NCBI GenBank assembly: GCA_947069175.1
Contig: CAMTDV010000028.1
Span: forward strand, 69,176,157-69,240,156
Direction of reading: 5' to 3'
DNA from: Scalesia atractyloides
Lineage: Eukaryota; Streptophyta; Magnoliopsida; Asterales; Asteraceae
Length of the DNA stretch: 64,000 nt
This document shows, piece after piece, positions 20,125 to 31,802 of the stretch. The position numbers and the translations under genes are program-made. The notes beneath the pieces are model-generated. The model saw nothing but the letters and a program-made list of their open reading frames with translations. It had not been told where the DNA came from and did not search any database. Positions within the stretch are counted from its first letter, which is position 1. Every line of letters starts with the position of its first letter.

Positions 20125-22925
20125 AAATTGTAAATGAATACCCGGATGAATTACCGGGGCTTCCACCCGGACGAGAAGTAGAATTTCGGATTGAGTTAAA
20201 TCCGGATGCAAAACCGGTGGCTAAAGCACCCTATCGATTAGCTCCTACCGAGATGCGAGAATTGATGACCCAATTACAAGAGTTACTTGACAAGGGTTTC
20301 ATACGCCCAAGTGTATCACCATGGGGTGCACCCGTGCTTTTCGTTAAAAAGAAAGATGGCGCAATGCGAATGTGCATTGATTATTGAGAATTAAACAAAT
20401 TGACGGTTAAGAACCGTTATCCCTTGCCTAGAATTGATGACTTATTCGACCAGTTGCAAGGAGCGAGTTGGTTTTCAAAAATCGACTTACGATCAGGGTA
20501 TCACCAACTTCGGGTACGTGAGGAAGATATAGCCAAGACTGCGTTTAGGACCCGATATGGGCATTACGAGTTCCTAGTAATGTCCTTTGGGTTGACTAAT
20601 GCACCAGCTGCGTTTATGGATTTAATTAATCGAGTTTGTCAGAATAGGTTAGATAAGTCATGATAGTTTTCATAGATGATATATTGGTATACTCTCGAAG
20701 TGAATCTGAACACGCCTGCCTTTTGCGTGAGGTGTTAGAAACACTTCGTAAAGAAAAGTTGTATGCTAAATTTTCCAAGTGCGCATTTTGGCTAAGGGAA
20801 GTGCAATTTCTTGGCCATGTGATAAATGAAGAAGGTATTCAAGTAGACCCATCTAAGGTAGAGGCAATAATGAAATGAGTTCCTCCAAAGAACCTAAGTG
20901 AAGTAAGAAGTTTCTTGGGCTTAGCCGGATACTATAGAAGATTCATTTAGGATTTTTCTAAGATAGCTCTGCCCATGACTAAGCTAACAAAGAAGAATGA
21001 AAAGTTCAATTGGGGTACGGATCAAGAGAAGGCTTTTTAGACCTTGAAGGAAAAACTTTAAGTTCGCTAGTACTAGTATTGCCTGATGGCGTGAAAGACT
21101 TGGTTGTGTACACAGATGCTTCGCATCAAGGTTTGGGATGCGTCTTGATGCAAAGGGGCAAGGTTATCGCATATGCCTCTAGACAACTAAAACAGCATGA
21201 GGGTAACTACCCGGCCCACGATTTGGAGTTGGCAGCGGTAGTTTTCACGCTGAAGATATGGAGGCATTACTTATATGGGACAAAGTGCACGATCTACTCG
21301 GATCATAAAAGTCTCAATTACTTTTTTGAGCAGAAAGATCTTAATATGAGGCAACGGAGATGGCTAGAACTTATCAAAGATTATGATTGTGACATCCTCT
21401 ATCATACTAGTAAGGCTAATGTCGTGGCAGACGCACTAAGTAGAAAAGAGTGCCCGCCCCCAATTCGGGTAAAATCAATGAGAATGATAGTTACACCTAA
21501 TCTCCTTGAAAGTATACGAGAAGCTCAAATCAAGTCGTTAAATACGGATGATGCAAGGAAAGAAAGAATTAAAGGATTTGCACACAAGTTAGAAGAGGAT
21601 GCGAAGGGGATTAAGACTAGGTACAGCCGAATCTGGGTACCTTGGTGTTGTGATGTAAAGAAGTTACTCTTTGAGGAAGCTCATAAGTCACGATATTCGG
21701 TTCACCCAGGAGCCACGAAAATTTATCGAGATTTAAGAAAGAATTATTGGTGGCCAGGAATGAAGCGTGATATTGTTAAGTACGTCGCGAAATGTTTGAC
21801 ATGTTCTCAAGTAAAAGCAGAACATCAAAAACCGTACGAGAATTTTCAACCTTTGGAAATCCCGGTGTGGAAGTGGGAGGACGTGACCATGGACCTTGTA
21901 ACTAAGCTTCCAAAAACGAGGAAGGGGCACGATGCCATATGGGTCATTGTTGACCGTCTCATGAAAAGTGCTCATTTTCTACCTATACGAGAATCATATC
22001 CCTCAGGGATGATGGTGGAAATATTTGTGAATGAAATTATATCCCGTCACGGAGTGCCAGTATCCATTATGTCAGACAGTGATACGCGATTTACCTCCCA
22101 TTATTGGCAAAAGTTCCACGAAAGAATGGGTACTAAATAACATTTAAGTACCGCTTATCATCCTCAAACGGATGGTCAATCAGAATGGACCATCCAAACA
22201 CTTGTGGATATGTTAAGGGCATGCGTTATGGATTTGGAGGAAATTGGGATGAACATCTACCATTAGTGGAATTCTCGTACAACAACAGGTATCACCATAG
22301 TATCCAAATGGCACCGTATGAGATGTTGTACGGACGAAAATGTAGAACTCCTGTGTGTTGGGGAGAGGTTGGGCAAAGAGAGTTTGCACCGAAAGATGTG
22401 GTAGCTAAAACAAATGAAAGGATTGACCTTGTACGGGCTCTTTGAAGGTGGCGCAAGACCGGCAGAAATCATACGCGGACAATAGAAGGCGTCTTATTGA
22501 ATTTCAAGTTGGAGACCATGTTTTTCTGAAAGTCTCCCCTTGGAAGGGAATAATCCGTTTCCGCAAACGGGGAAAGTTGGGACCACGTTCTATAGGACCT
22601 TTCAAGGTCCTAGCACGGGTCGTTAGAGTAGCTTACCGGATTGAATTGCCCCCTTCGTTAAATGGAATACACAACACATTTCACGTGTCACAATTGAGAA
22701 AATGCCTTGCAGACGAAACAACTCATGTACTTTTAGATGATGTTGAGGTAGACGAACAAATGAATTACATTGAGAAACCGATAGCCATTAAAGACTACAA
22801 GGTGAAGTACCTACGCAACAAAGCTATTAAGCAAGTGTTGGTATAATGGCAACATAGAAAGGGATCCGACCTTACTTGGGAGTTAGAGGATGAAATGCTT
22901 GAACATTACCCGTCATTATTTGGTA
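20082..22925 (+). pseudogene. pol: Element D reverse transcriptase, RNase H, integrase and chromodomain-like end
   Basis: Segments in order: RT (20082-20878), with CIDY then a TGA where A has an Arg codon, catalytic FIDDILVYS near 20672, and a frameshift before it. RNase H follows from 21010 (VVYTDASHQGLGCV). The integrase has HKSRYSVHPG and CLTCSQ, VTMDLVTKLP, SDSDTRFTS and a Glu in TDGQSE. Its C-terminal region lies at 22442-22846, and a chromodomain-like tail after a stop at 22844-22846. Several stops look like C-to-T changes on either strand (CGA to TGA, TGG to TGA, CAG to TAG), as expected for an old methylated copy. It is fully inactive. Confidence 0.87.
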
Positions 22926-22956
22926 CATATTTAGGTTTTGGGGACGAAACCTTCAT

Positions 22957-22970
22957 TAAGGGGGGTAGAT
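22957..22970 (+). promoter_or_regulatory. Polypurine tract of element D
   Basis: aaggggggtagat just before the LTR start tgtaacacc. Confidence 0.75.
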
Positions 22971-22971
22971 T

Positions 22972-22992
22972 TGTAACACCCCAAAATCCTCA

Positions 22993-23032
<40 letters not shown>

Positions 23033-23610
23033 TGTGACTATGTTAAGGTAAGAATGTAAATAAGATTTAAACTTAAAAAGAAAAGGTTAAAGCCAAGAAT
23101 ATTATGAACACCATAATTGAGGGGCCAGATATGCATAATTTAAAAGTTTAATGCATAAATTACAATTAAAACACAAACACACAAACATCAGAGGTGTGTC
23201 GATCCAGCAGGAAAAGAAAAAGGGGGAAACCCTTGTTCTACACAAATTAGCAAAATTTATAAGGGAATTGAAGTTCTAATTGATGCATGAACCAAGAATT
23301 ATGATCATCTAAGCATACTAAACTATAAGGTAAGTGGAATTTTACCTTTTGATGATCTTGTATGAAGTAGGTTCAAGCAAAACAACAAATTTATGAGAAA
23401 TTGGTATGAGTATGAATTAGAAGCATCACATAGGGCATGAATTATGCTTGAATCCAACTAAATTGATGTTTTAAGTGAAAACCCACTTGAAGTAGGAGCA
23501 TTGTGTAGAATAATGATGAATTATGTGCAAAATTTGTGCAAATTATAAGTATGGAATATAAGTAGAAAGAATGCTTAAATATCATGACCTTGATTACGGG
23601 TCAATTAAGG
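22972..23610 (+). repeat. 3' LTR of element D (5' part)
   Basis: Starts tgtaacaccccaaaatcc. An (at)n(gt)n microsatellite lies at 22994-23033, and the rest is non-coding and AT-rich. It stops at 23610, where minus-strand Athila sequence begins. A near copy of its last 68 bp (23543-23610) reappears at 36347-36413. Confidence 0.75.
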
Positions 23611-23912
23611 TTTGGTTTGTGGTGGTAGGCAGATTTTCCATGGTGTGGAGTGGTGAAATAGGTGTGGATGGTGTTGATGGGGAACCATTGATTTTATTCT
23701 CTCGTAACAAAACCCTGTTGCGTCGTAAGGTTCATTCAATCTCCGGATCAAATACCAATGGTGATAGCTTGTTAGATCCTCTACTATGCATACACCTGTA
23801 AGAACCAGCACACTAACACAACCAGCGTAAACCCGGAAAAATAACAAACTATACTAACACAAAATAACACACGTTGCGCACAATTCCCCGGCAACGGCGC
23901 CAAAATTTAACG
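23611..23912 (-). repeat. Partial second copy of Athila 5' leader with PBS beyond the 3' LTR of E
   Basis: Collinear with 34890-35162 on the right, including ccccggcaacggcgcca at 23886-23902. It carries an extra 39 bp or so (about 23753-23792) not in the right copy. It ends abruptly at the D LTR. Confidence 0.8.
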
Positions 23913-25036
23913 TGAGGTCGTTGTCACACGCAAAATTTAATCCCAAAACTACTATTAGCTAGCAGTAAGTGGGTATCGAACACAAGGAGTTGTGGAACAA
24001 ATGTTATCAAAAGGTTATGCCACTAGAACTAATTACCTAATTTGCACTAATTTAATTTCACATTTTTGATTAATGGATTTAGATTTAACTACTTAACAAT
24101 TCAAAGATTGGTTCTTTTAACAGATTAATAAGAGAATGATCATCTTAGGTTTCCGGTTCAAAACACATGTATTTCGATTTTACTAGAAAGAGTCACATAG
24201 ACATGACTCGTGTTTGATTAACTATTTGTGATAAAAGGGAACAGAGTACTCGGACTGAAATGCGAGGTCGTTACCCGATGACCAATTGATTAATACCCAA
24301 CCCATAAACCTTCCTGTGATATCTTGATTGTCAACGACACCAAGAACGTACGAAATAAGCAATAAGCACAATATCAATCAACACCATAATCACCATAACA
24401 TAGCAATTATTCTATGAAAAATGTAAATCGAAACACAATTATTACCGAACCTTCCACACAAGATGCTCACCGAAATGTTTAGCCACTCATGTTCTCACAA
24501 TCAAACGTACTTCAATTGTCTTGTTCATACGAATCGAAAACACCAAAATATTGTTTAGAACTTGTTAGAATCAATGAAAACCACTCAAAATCGCCTCCTA
24601 TTTGCTCTGTAACTCGTTCCAATGTTGATGATGTGAAAGGACTCCATAACTCAGCTTAAATAGGGCAGTTACAACTTTTCGTCTACCCGTAGCTACGTGC
24701 CACGATTACGGTGGGCAACAATTTCCTTACGGCAGTCAGTCCTCTGTCTTATGGTGGCCTTTTAAAATTGGGCTCCACGTAAGCTACGGTGGCCACCGTA
24801 GCTTACGGTGGTCAGCAGAAATTCCCATTTTGCCCCTCCATCAATCTCTTGAGTCCAATCTTCAATTAGGCTCTTGCAAATGCCCTATAAAGCATGTTTA
24901 AGCTCCCTCATTATGCTCTTCGGTACCTGAAAAGCCAAACACACCGTAGACATCAAATCGTAACAAATAAACGTTTAAAACGTGGAATATTTATTATTTT
25001 AACGCACTTACGGGTTGTCCAAAAGACCACCCGTCA
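23913..25036 (-). repeat. 3' LTR of element E (about 1.12 kb)
   Basis: On the minus strand it begins tgacgggtggtc and ends near cctca. It contains the TATA-like ctatttaagc and upstream a CCGTAAG-rich palindrome block (24779-24811). The exact inner border is uncertain by a few bases. Confidence 0.82.
24779..24806. repeat. 28-bp perfect palindrome in 3' LTR of E
   Basis: gtaagctacggtgg followed by its exact reverse complement. Same core as 28590-28627 and 36059-36086. Confidence 0.85.
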
Positions 25037-25052
25037 CATCCCCACACTTAGA
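25037..25052 (-). promoter_or_regulatory. Polypurine tract of element E
   Basis: Minus strand aagtgtggggatg abutting the LTR start tgacggg. Confidence 0.75.
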
Positions 25053-26239
25053 CATTGCTTGCCCCAAGCAACCATTTCACAAAAGTTTCAAACAAGCAAG
25101 TGATCATCATATAAACCAAACACAAATAAGTTGCCCCATTATCAACTTTATCATCATAACACATAACACACCCCTCACTAAACTTTTCTCTCGACGACAA
25201 AGTAACACTAGCAAGATTGTGCTAGATCACTCCATGCAAGTATGCAAATGTGCGACAATAAGCTTGGATAACAATCGAGTCTTTACCTAAAAATTTGTCT
25301 AACATGCTCGTGAATTAGAAGGACTTCCGGGTTGTAACAAGGCTATGCGTATAGGTGGGAATTTGTGGGAAATATTCATGTAGCTTGCTTAATCGACCCG
25401 ATTCATTATTACATCAACATAAATAACACACTTAATTTGTCCAACTAATCTTCCTTCTTTTTTCCTTTTCTTTCTTTTTTTTCATATCCATTGCATTACA
25501 CTATTGAAAGAGAACATACTAACATAACAAGAACAACTATCTAAACCGAGTCGATTAAAAGGTAGAATTTTGTAGGACATAGGTTTGGGTAACAATTAAA
25601 AGGCTACAAGCTCAAATTTGGCTACTAATGTCCAAACCCCCGTCCCGCTCACTACCAAGCTCATATTTATAACTTATGAGGTCCAACCCCCCAAACCCAC
25701 ACTCAACACACATCCAGACGAGGCTACCTAAATGCCCTCATCGTATTCACCAGCATGTAAACTCAGGTTTCGACAAGCATATATTACCCAAGTTCTATTA
25801 ACACACTATACACACCGCCACTCAATCAAATAAAACAATAAATTTCTCAATTACATATATGTGTGGCTCAATCCTCGCCAATAAAGAAATGGAATTGGGA
25901 TAATGATGTGTCATGCATAATATGGCATTACTTCCCAACTTTAGCAACTGTTTCGTTCAGTTCACAAAAAAAAAATTCAACATTCCTAAAAATTTTCCCC
26001 CATCCCCACACTTGGGATACATTGTCCCCAATGTATGGTTTTGGAGGAATGATCACTTCAGTTATCTCTAAAATCACCTTTCAGTCAACATTCAAATCCA
26101 AGATTTCTTTTTTTTAAACTCAACCACAAACACCAACCCAACAAAACTATCAACCATGTTACACCCCCGACCTTCCCAACCATAAACACAAAGCAACAAA
26201 ATAAAACTACACTATGTACAAAGGAAGAACAGAACCTGA
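25053..26239 (-). other. Non-coding stretch between ORF3 and 3' LTR of E
   Basis: About 1.2 kb, AT-rich, with long pyrimidine runs on the plus strand (25451-25488). I see no conserved coding frame. Such a spacer is usual between ORF3 and the 3' LTR in Athila elements. Confidence 0.6.
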
Positions 26240-27899
26240 TCAGTAGTAGCGCGGCTGAGTAGGTCCGAAGATGGAAGTCATCATCTCCGAAAGTTCGTTA
26301 AATGCAAATGCGCCACTTCCTCTTTCTCCTTGTTGTTGCTCAGAGCTTTGCTGCTGCTGCCTGTACCGAGGGTCCACCCACTGAGAATGATGCATCGGCG
26401 GTGTTGGGTAAGAAACACTGTCGTCATAGGGTGGTAAGGTCGAGTAGTCAACTGGCGGTGGGTCCACAACCACTGAACGCCCTGCATGCCAATCATCATG
26501 CATCCTCCGTTGCTGATCATCCAAATACCGGTTATTAATCTCCTGCTCAAAGGCGTAAGCATGTGTACGATTCCAAGATTCTTGTCTATCAAAATTGTGC
26601 CTTAATGCACGTTCCATGCTTGCGCCCATATATGTTTGGTGATCAAAAAACGTCCGCTCGGCCCCACTCCAGCTATCAAAAACCGAGGGCCTTTGATTTT
26701 CTATGACTTCCTGCATGGTACCTTCATGAGCCCAATTCGGCTCATAGGGAAATCTAGAAAAGTGAAAGAACCCCCCCGGTTGGAATACTACTCGACCTAC
26801 CTTGCTCCACATTCGATGGTGCAACCTGTGGTTCATCCATGTAATCATCATCGCCACTCGAGCCCTCTTCATCACTTTCGGGGTCATCCTCTTCCCTCGG
26901 CCGAAGTGGTCGGGCATCAACCTTTAAAACCCTCCATCGTTGACCCTCACTTTTCAACTTATGATATCTCTCAGACTCTGAGTACTTCCACCCCGCCCCT
27001 AACTGTCGGATGTCAGATGGCTTAAATTTCTTATAAGATCCCTTATCGTCTGCACCAATTACCCCATACATCTTCAATAAAGCAGTGATCAGGCGGCAAT
27101 GCGGAATGATTTTCCGCTGATCACTATTCTGACTTATCCATACATTATTCATAACAAGGAAACGGAATGGAAACATGGGACCCCCAGTCAGCAAAGTATA
27201 TAGAACCGGCACTTCCGGCCATCAACTTCTGTTTTATCACCCCGCCTCGGGATAACATTTTGCATGCAAATGGCTAACATTAACTTCCCCTCAATCCTTA
27301 GATTCTTCCTATAAAGCTTCCCATGCGTAGTACCCGGTAAGAACAAGTAATCCAACATTGTATTCCACAGCGGATGCTTTTCGGGCTCGAAATATAAATC
27401 TTCCACTCTTGGAAGCATATACTGATTAACGGGTTTACTATCAAATTTCGCAACCCGCCTTAAAGAATCAAAGGACATCTCTACCTCAATGCCATTCACA
27501 GTGCCAATTAATCTCATCTTCGACGCACCGCCCCTGTATGGAGGGCACCTAAGAGTGGCCATCCACTCCTGAATCTCCATATCATATAGATTTGTACACT
27601 CATAGTCATAGCACTTCAGGGCTGCCTCCCATCCTAAAGCCCGGAATTTGTACGTAATCCCAAACGGACCAAAATCAACTTCCCTAACCTCTTTCTCACA
27701 AATGATGATCATTAAATAGTTCGGCCTGCCACTCTTCCGGTTGATCATGTAATGGATCGGATGTCCATCGTAGCTTTGGCCCTCGATCGGGCACATCTTC
27801 CTCTATGTCCTCTTCACTATCACCTTGCACTACTAACCATCTTTTCCTTGGAGCCGGGTTACTAGAGGAACCCACATTTTCTTTACCCTTGCACCCCAT
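26240..27899 (-). pseudogene. Element E third ORF (Athila env-position ORF), frameshifted
   Basis: The ATG at 27899 (MGCKGKENVGSSSNPAPRKR) lies 7 bases after a splice-acceptor-like cttgcag. Three frames must be joined: 27899 to about 27710, then about 27720-27190 (EVDFGPFGITYKFRALGWEA, LYDMEIQEWMATLRCPPY, FLPGTTHGKLYRKNLRIEGK), then about 27212-26754 (IPHCRLITALLKMYGV, SDIRQLGAGWKYSESERYHK). An acidic stretch, EEDDPESDEEGSSGDDDY, follows. The last part, to 26240, is Gln/Pro-rich. Athila-type elements carry an ORF here, often called env-like. I see no signal peptide or membrane segment, so an envelope role is not supported; the function is unknown. Confidence 0.7.
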
Positions 27900-27906
27900 T
27901 ATAATC

Positions 27907-28240
27907 CTGCAAGACATAAACACGAAGAATACATATTATTCACCTTTTCAAATACCCACATTATCCCCACACTTGCTTATTAATATGGTCATAAAAACTA
28001 GACAAAACTTGAAGCTCATCATATGCATAAATTTGAACAAATTCCCCTAAATTAGTGAAATTTACTCAAAAACCATATCTTTATCACCTAGCTAACTTCC
28101 ATGACCATAATCATTCAAAAGTCATTCAAGTTCATCTCAAAATTATCAAATATAAGCAAGTTTGGGCTCACGATAACCTAGTTCATCTCAAAATCTCCAA
28201 ATCCTACAATGCAATGATAATAATGTAAGAAATTGCATAC
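27907..28240 (-). other. Putative 5'-UTR intron of element E ORF3
   Basis: Minus strand donor ggccaag|gtatgcaat at 28240 and acceptor tatgtcttgcag at 27907; 334 bp, T-rich before the acceptor. The upstream exon is a CT-rich leader (about 28540-28241) like a plant 5' UTR. Inferred. Confidence 0.45.
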
Positions 28241-28529
28241 CTTGGCCTTGTAGAAGATGAAGAACCCTAAAACTTCAAGACTATCAAAAACCCACAAAAC
28301 AATAGAAATTTCGGACCAAAAAGTTCCCAACTTGAACCCCAAAACAATAGATTCGATCAAATGCAAGCATAGAATCGAAATCCTTGCGAAATTTTAGCCA
28401 AAATAGACCCAAAAATTGCTTGATTTGGTTAGAAATTGAAAGATTGAGGTGGATGAAGATGGGTATTCTTGAGGGTAAATGAAGGAGAAGAGGAGAAGAA
28501 ATTGTGGCTGAAAGTTGTGGAGAAAGTGG

Positions 28530-28720
28530 GTGGATGAGAAGAATTCTCGTGTTTAAAAACTGATTTGCGGACCCCTTTACGCCCAGCGGCCACCGTAAGC
28601 TACGGTGGCCACCGTAGCTTACGGTGGTCAAGGGGTAGAAAAAAAGGCCGTAAGACAGTTTATAAGGGCCGTAAGACTTTTATGACCCGCCGAGCTACGG
28701 TGGGTACTGGCAGTTTTTTC
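28530..28720 (-). promoter_or_regulatory. Putative internal promoter of ORF3 with CCGTAAG palindrome block
   Basis: Upstream (minus strand) of the CT-rich leader. It holds several CCGTAAG/CTTACGG heptamers and a 38-bp perfect palindrome (28590-28627; arm ccaccgtaagctacggtgg). The same block precedes the TATA-like site in both E LTRs, which suggests a shared promoter module. Confidence 0.5.
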
Positions 28721-28941
28721 AAAAAAAAATTTAACACATAAAAACAAAGAACAATTAACCTATTTTAATACCACCCCCTTAAAAATCCGTGTTGTCCTCA
28801 ACACCGTGTACGAGAAATTTCGAAAAACTTTCACACCCTTGTTTCAAACACAAATCAACAAGTACGGATAAAGACACAAAACAAACTAAACACATAAACA
28901 ACAACAAAGTATTTAACAATACCAAACCTGGGCCTTTTGCA

Positions 28942-30275
28942 TTAATTCACATCCAAGGGCCGTAAGATGTAGCCCACTTTATCAAGTTCGAGATGCTTGA
29001 TGTCATTCCCCTCCAAGTACGGTTTGAGCTGATGCCCATTCACCGTTTGCTTCTTGTTGGTCCGCTCATCCAAGATATCAACATCTCCAAACCTTCTCAC
29101 ACGTGTAATAACATATGGGCCCATCCACTTGCTCTTTAACTTGCCCGCGAACATCTTCAACCGCGAATTAAACAACCATACTTTATGACCCATTTCAAAA
29201 GTTCGCTTTCGAATCTTTGCGTCATGAACCTTCTTGAGTTTATCCTTGTATGCAGCTGCACATTAATATGCTTCATCTCGAATCTCTTTGATCTCACTCA
29301 ATTGAAGTTTCCGGATCTTTCCCGCTTCATCATAATCAGCGTTTACCGTCTTAATGGCCCAATGCGCTCTATGCGCCAACTCCATTGGTAAATGGTACCC
29401 CTTCCCAAACACCATCCGATAAGGAGTCGTACCAATAGGAGTCTTGTAAGCCGTGCGGTATGCCCACAACGCATCATCCAATTTACTTGACCAATCCTTT
29501 CTGTCTGTTCGCACCGTTTTCATCAGAATTTCTTTGATCTGACGGTTAGACACTTCGACCTGTCCACTGGTTTGTGGATGATATTGTGTGGCAACGCGGT
29601 GGTTAACGTTATATCTCTTTAACAAGTTGCTAAAATTAAAAATTTTGAAATGCGAACCGCCGTCACTGATTATAACACGTGGAATTCCAAAACGAGCAAA
29701 AATATTCGATTGCACAATCTTACATACAACCGAATGATCATTAGTCTGCGTCGGTATGGCTTCAATCCACTTCGAAACATAGTCCACGGCCACCAATATA
29801 TAAAAAAACCCATTTGAACTTGGAAACGGCCCCATGAAATCTATCCCCACACATCAAAGATTTCTACCACCAAGATAGGTTGCATAGGCATTTCGTCCCT
29901 CTTTGAAATACTCCCCAACTTCTGGAAATTCAGACAATTCCGGGCAAACTCACAGGCGTCTTTTAAAATTGTGGGCCAATAGAATCCGCATGTGAGCACC
30001 CGGTACCCCGTCTTATGACTGCTAAAATGTCCCCCACAAGCGGAGGAGTGAGCATGGGTTAAGATTTCAGCCACTTCCGATTCCGGAACACACCTTCTAA
30101 TTACCTGATCAGGCCCAATTTTGAACAAGTCTGGTTCATCCCAAATATACTGTTTAACTTGTACCATGAACTGTTGTCGTCTTCTCTTTGTCCAATGTTT
30201 TGGAATAGCACCCGTGGCCAAATAATTTACGTAATGTGCGTACCACAGAGCCGTAGAAGTAGAGACATCGAGCAA
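28942..30275 (-). pseudogene. pol: Element E integrase
   Basis: The zinc-binding part (30275-29841) has the His pair in HAHSSACGGHF. The Cys pair is damaged: CLNF stands where C-x2-C is expected. The core follows a one-base frame change near 29845: first Asp in IDFMGPFPSSNG, second in IISDGGSHF, Glu in TSGQVEVSN. The C-terminal domain lies at 29193-28942 (KSKWMGPYVITRVRRFGD, HQLKPYLEG), separated from the core by a stop near 29262. It would insert element DNA into the genome, but is inactive. The motif set is of the Athila type, without a chromodomain. Confidence 0.87.
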
Positions 30276-31802
30276 CTGTTCATCCGGAACTCGTTCATTA
30301 ATCTCACTTGGATCATCAACCCCTTCAACTGAAATCTAAGAAAGTGGTCCACCACCACATTTTCACTTCCCTTTTTGTCTCGAATTTCCAAGTGAAATTC
30401 TTGCAATAAAAATCGAATCAACCGAGGTTTAGCATCCTTCTTTTCCATTAAATATCGCACCGCGCTATGGTCAGAATAAACCACCACTTTGCTCCCCCAA
30501 ATATATGACCGGAACTTATCCAAGGCATACACCACCGCTAATAATTCCTTCTCGGTTGTGGTGTAATTCAGTCGCGCCTCGGACAGATTTTTGCTTGCAT
30601 AATAGATCGCTGCCGGTTTCTTATCAACCCTTTGCCCCAAAACCGCACAAATAGTTGTATCGCTGGCGTCGCACATGATTTCAAACGGTTTTGACCAATC
30701 CCGGTGGCTGCAAGATAGGGGCCTTCATCAACTGTTCCTTCAAAACATTAAAGGCTTGCAAACATTCATCAGTGAAATCAAACGGAATATCTTTCAATAA
30801 TAAATTACATAAGGGTTTGGTAATTACACTAAATCCCTTAATGAATCTTCTATAAAAACCAGCATGTCCCAAGAATGACCTTACCCCCTTAACATTTTTA
30901 GGAGGAGGTAGCGATGAAACTACCCGAATTTTTGCTTTGTCTACCTCCATCCCTTTTTCGGACACGACGTGCCCCAACACAATACCTTCCTGGACCATGA
31001 AATGACTCTTCTCCCAACTCAGCACTAAGTTTTTCTCGACACATCTTTTTAAAACTTTTTATAATTCGTCGAGACATGACTCAAAACTTGTGCCGAAAAT
31101 GGAGAAGTCATCCATGAACACTTCAAGCGACTCTCCAACCATGTCCGAGAAAATACTCATCATACATCGTTGAAAGGTTGTCGGAGCGTTGCACAAGCCA
31201 AATGGCATTCGCCTAAAAGCAAAAGTACCGTAAGGACAAGTAAAGGTGGTTTTGTGTTGGTCATCAGGGTGAATTGCAATTTGGTTATATCCTGAATACC
31301 CATCTAAAAAACAGTAGTATTTTTGACCCAAAAGTTTTTCAATTATTTGGTCAATAAAAGGTAGTGGAAAATGGTCCTTAGAGATTGCGGTATTCAATTT
31401 CCTATAATCAATACAAATACGCCACTCGGTGACCGGTCGGGTGGCTATTTGTTCACCAGTTTCATCTTTAACAACTTGAATACCGACCTTTTTAGGCACT
31501 ACTTGGGTAGGACTTACCCAAGCACTCTCGGATATAGGATAGATAACACCTGCATCCAACCATTTGATTACCTCCTTTTTCACTACCTCGCGCAGATTCA
31601 GATTCAATCTTCTTTGTGCTTCCCTTGTCGGCTTTGCATCCTCACTCGTAATTATCTTATGCATAACGATAGATGGACTGATCCCCTTCAAATCCGCAAT
31701 TGTCCATCCTATAGCCTCCCGATTCGCCTTGAGCACCCTTAGCAATTCCTTCTCTTGAGCCACCTCTAAATTAGAGGCAATAATGACCGGTTTTTGTGTC
31801 AT
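30227..31802 (-). pseudogene. pol: Element E reverse transcriptase and RNase H
   Basis: RT finger/palm, 31802-31059: EAQRRLNLNLREVVKKEV, SPTQVVPKK, WRICIDYRKLNTA, LDGYSGYNQIAI, CPYGTFAFRRMPFGL and catalytic EVFMDDFSIFG. The frame shifts near 31040. RT thumb/connection, 31025-30681: VLGHVVSEKGMEVD, RSFLGHAGFYRRFIKGF. RNase H then follows in another frame, 30676-30227: CDASDTTICAVLG, NYTTTEKELLAVVYA and YSDHSAVRYL. It breaks down near 30335. At least three frame breaks make it inactive. Confidence 0.88.

Noticed and set aside
26240..27899. Retroviral envelope gene
   Set aside because: The position fits the env-like ORF of Athila elements, but I see no signal peptide, cleavage site or transmembrane segment in the visible frames.
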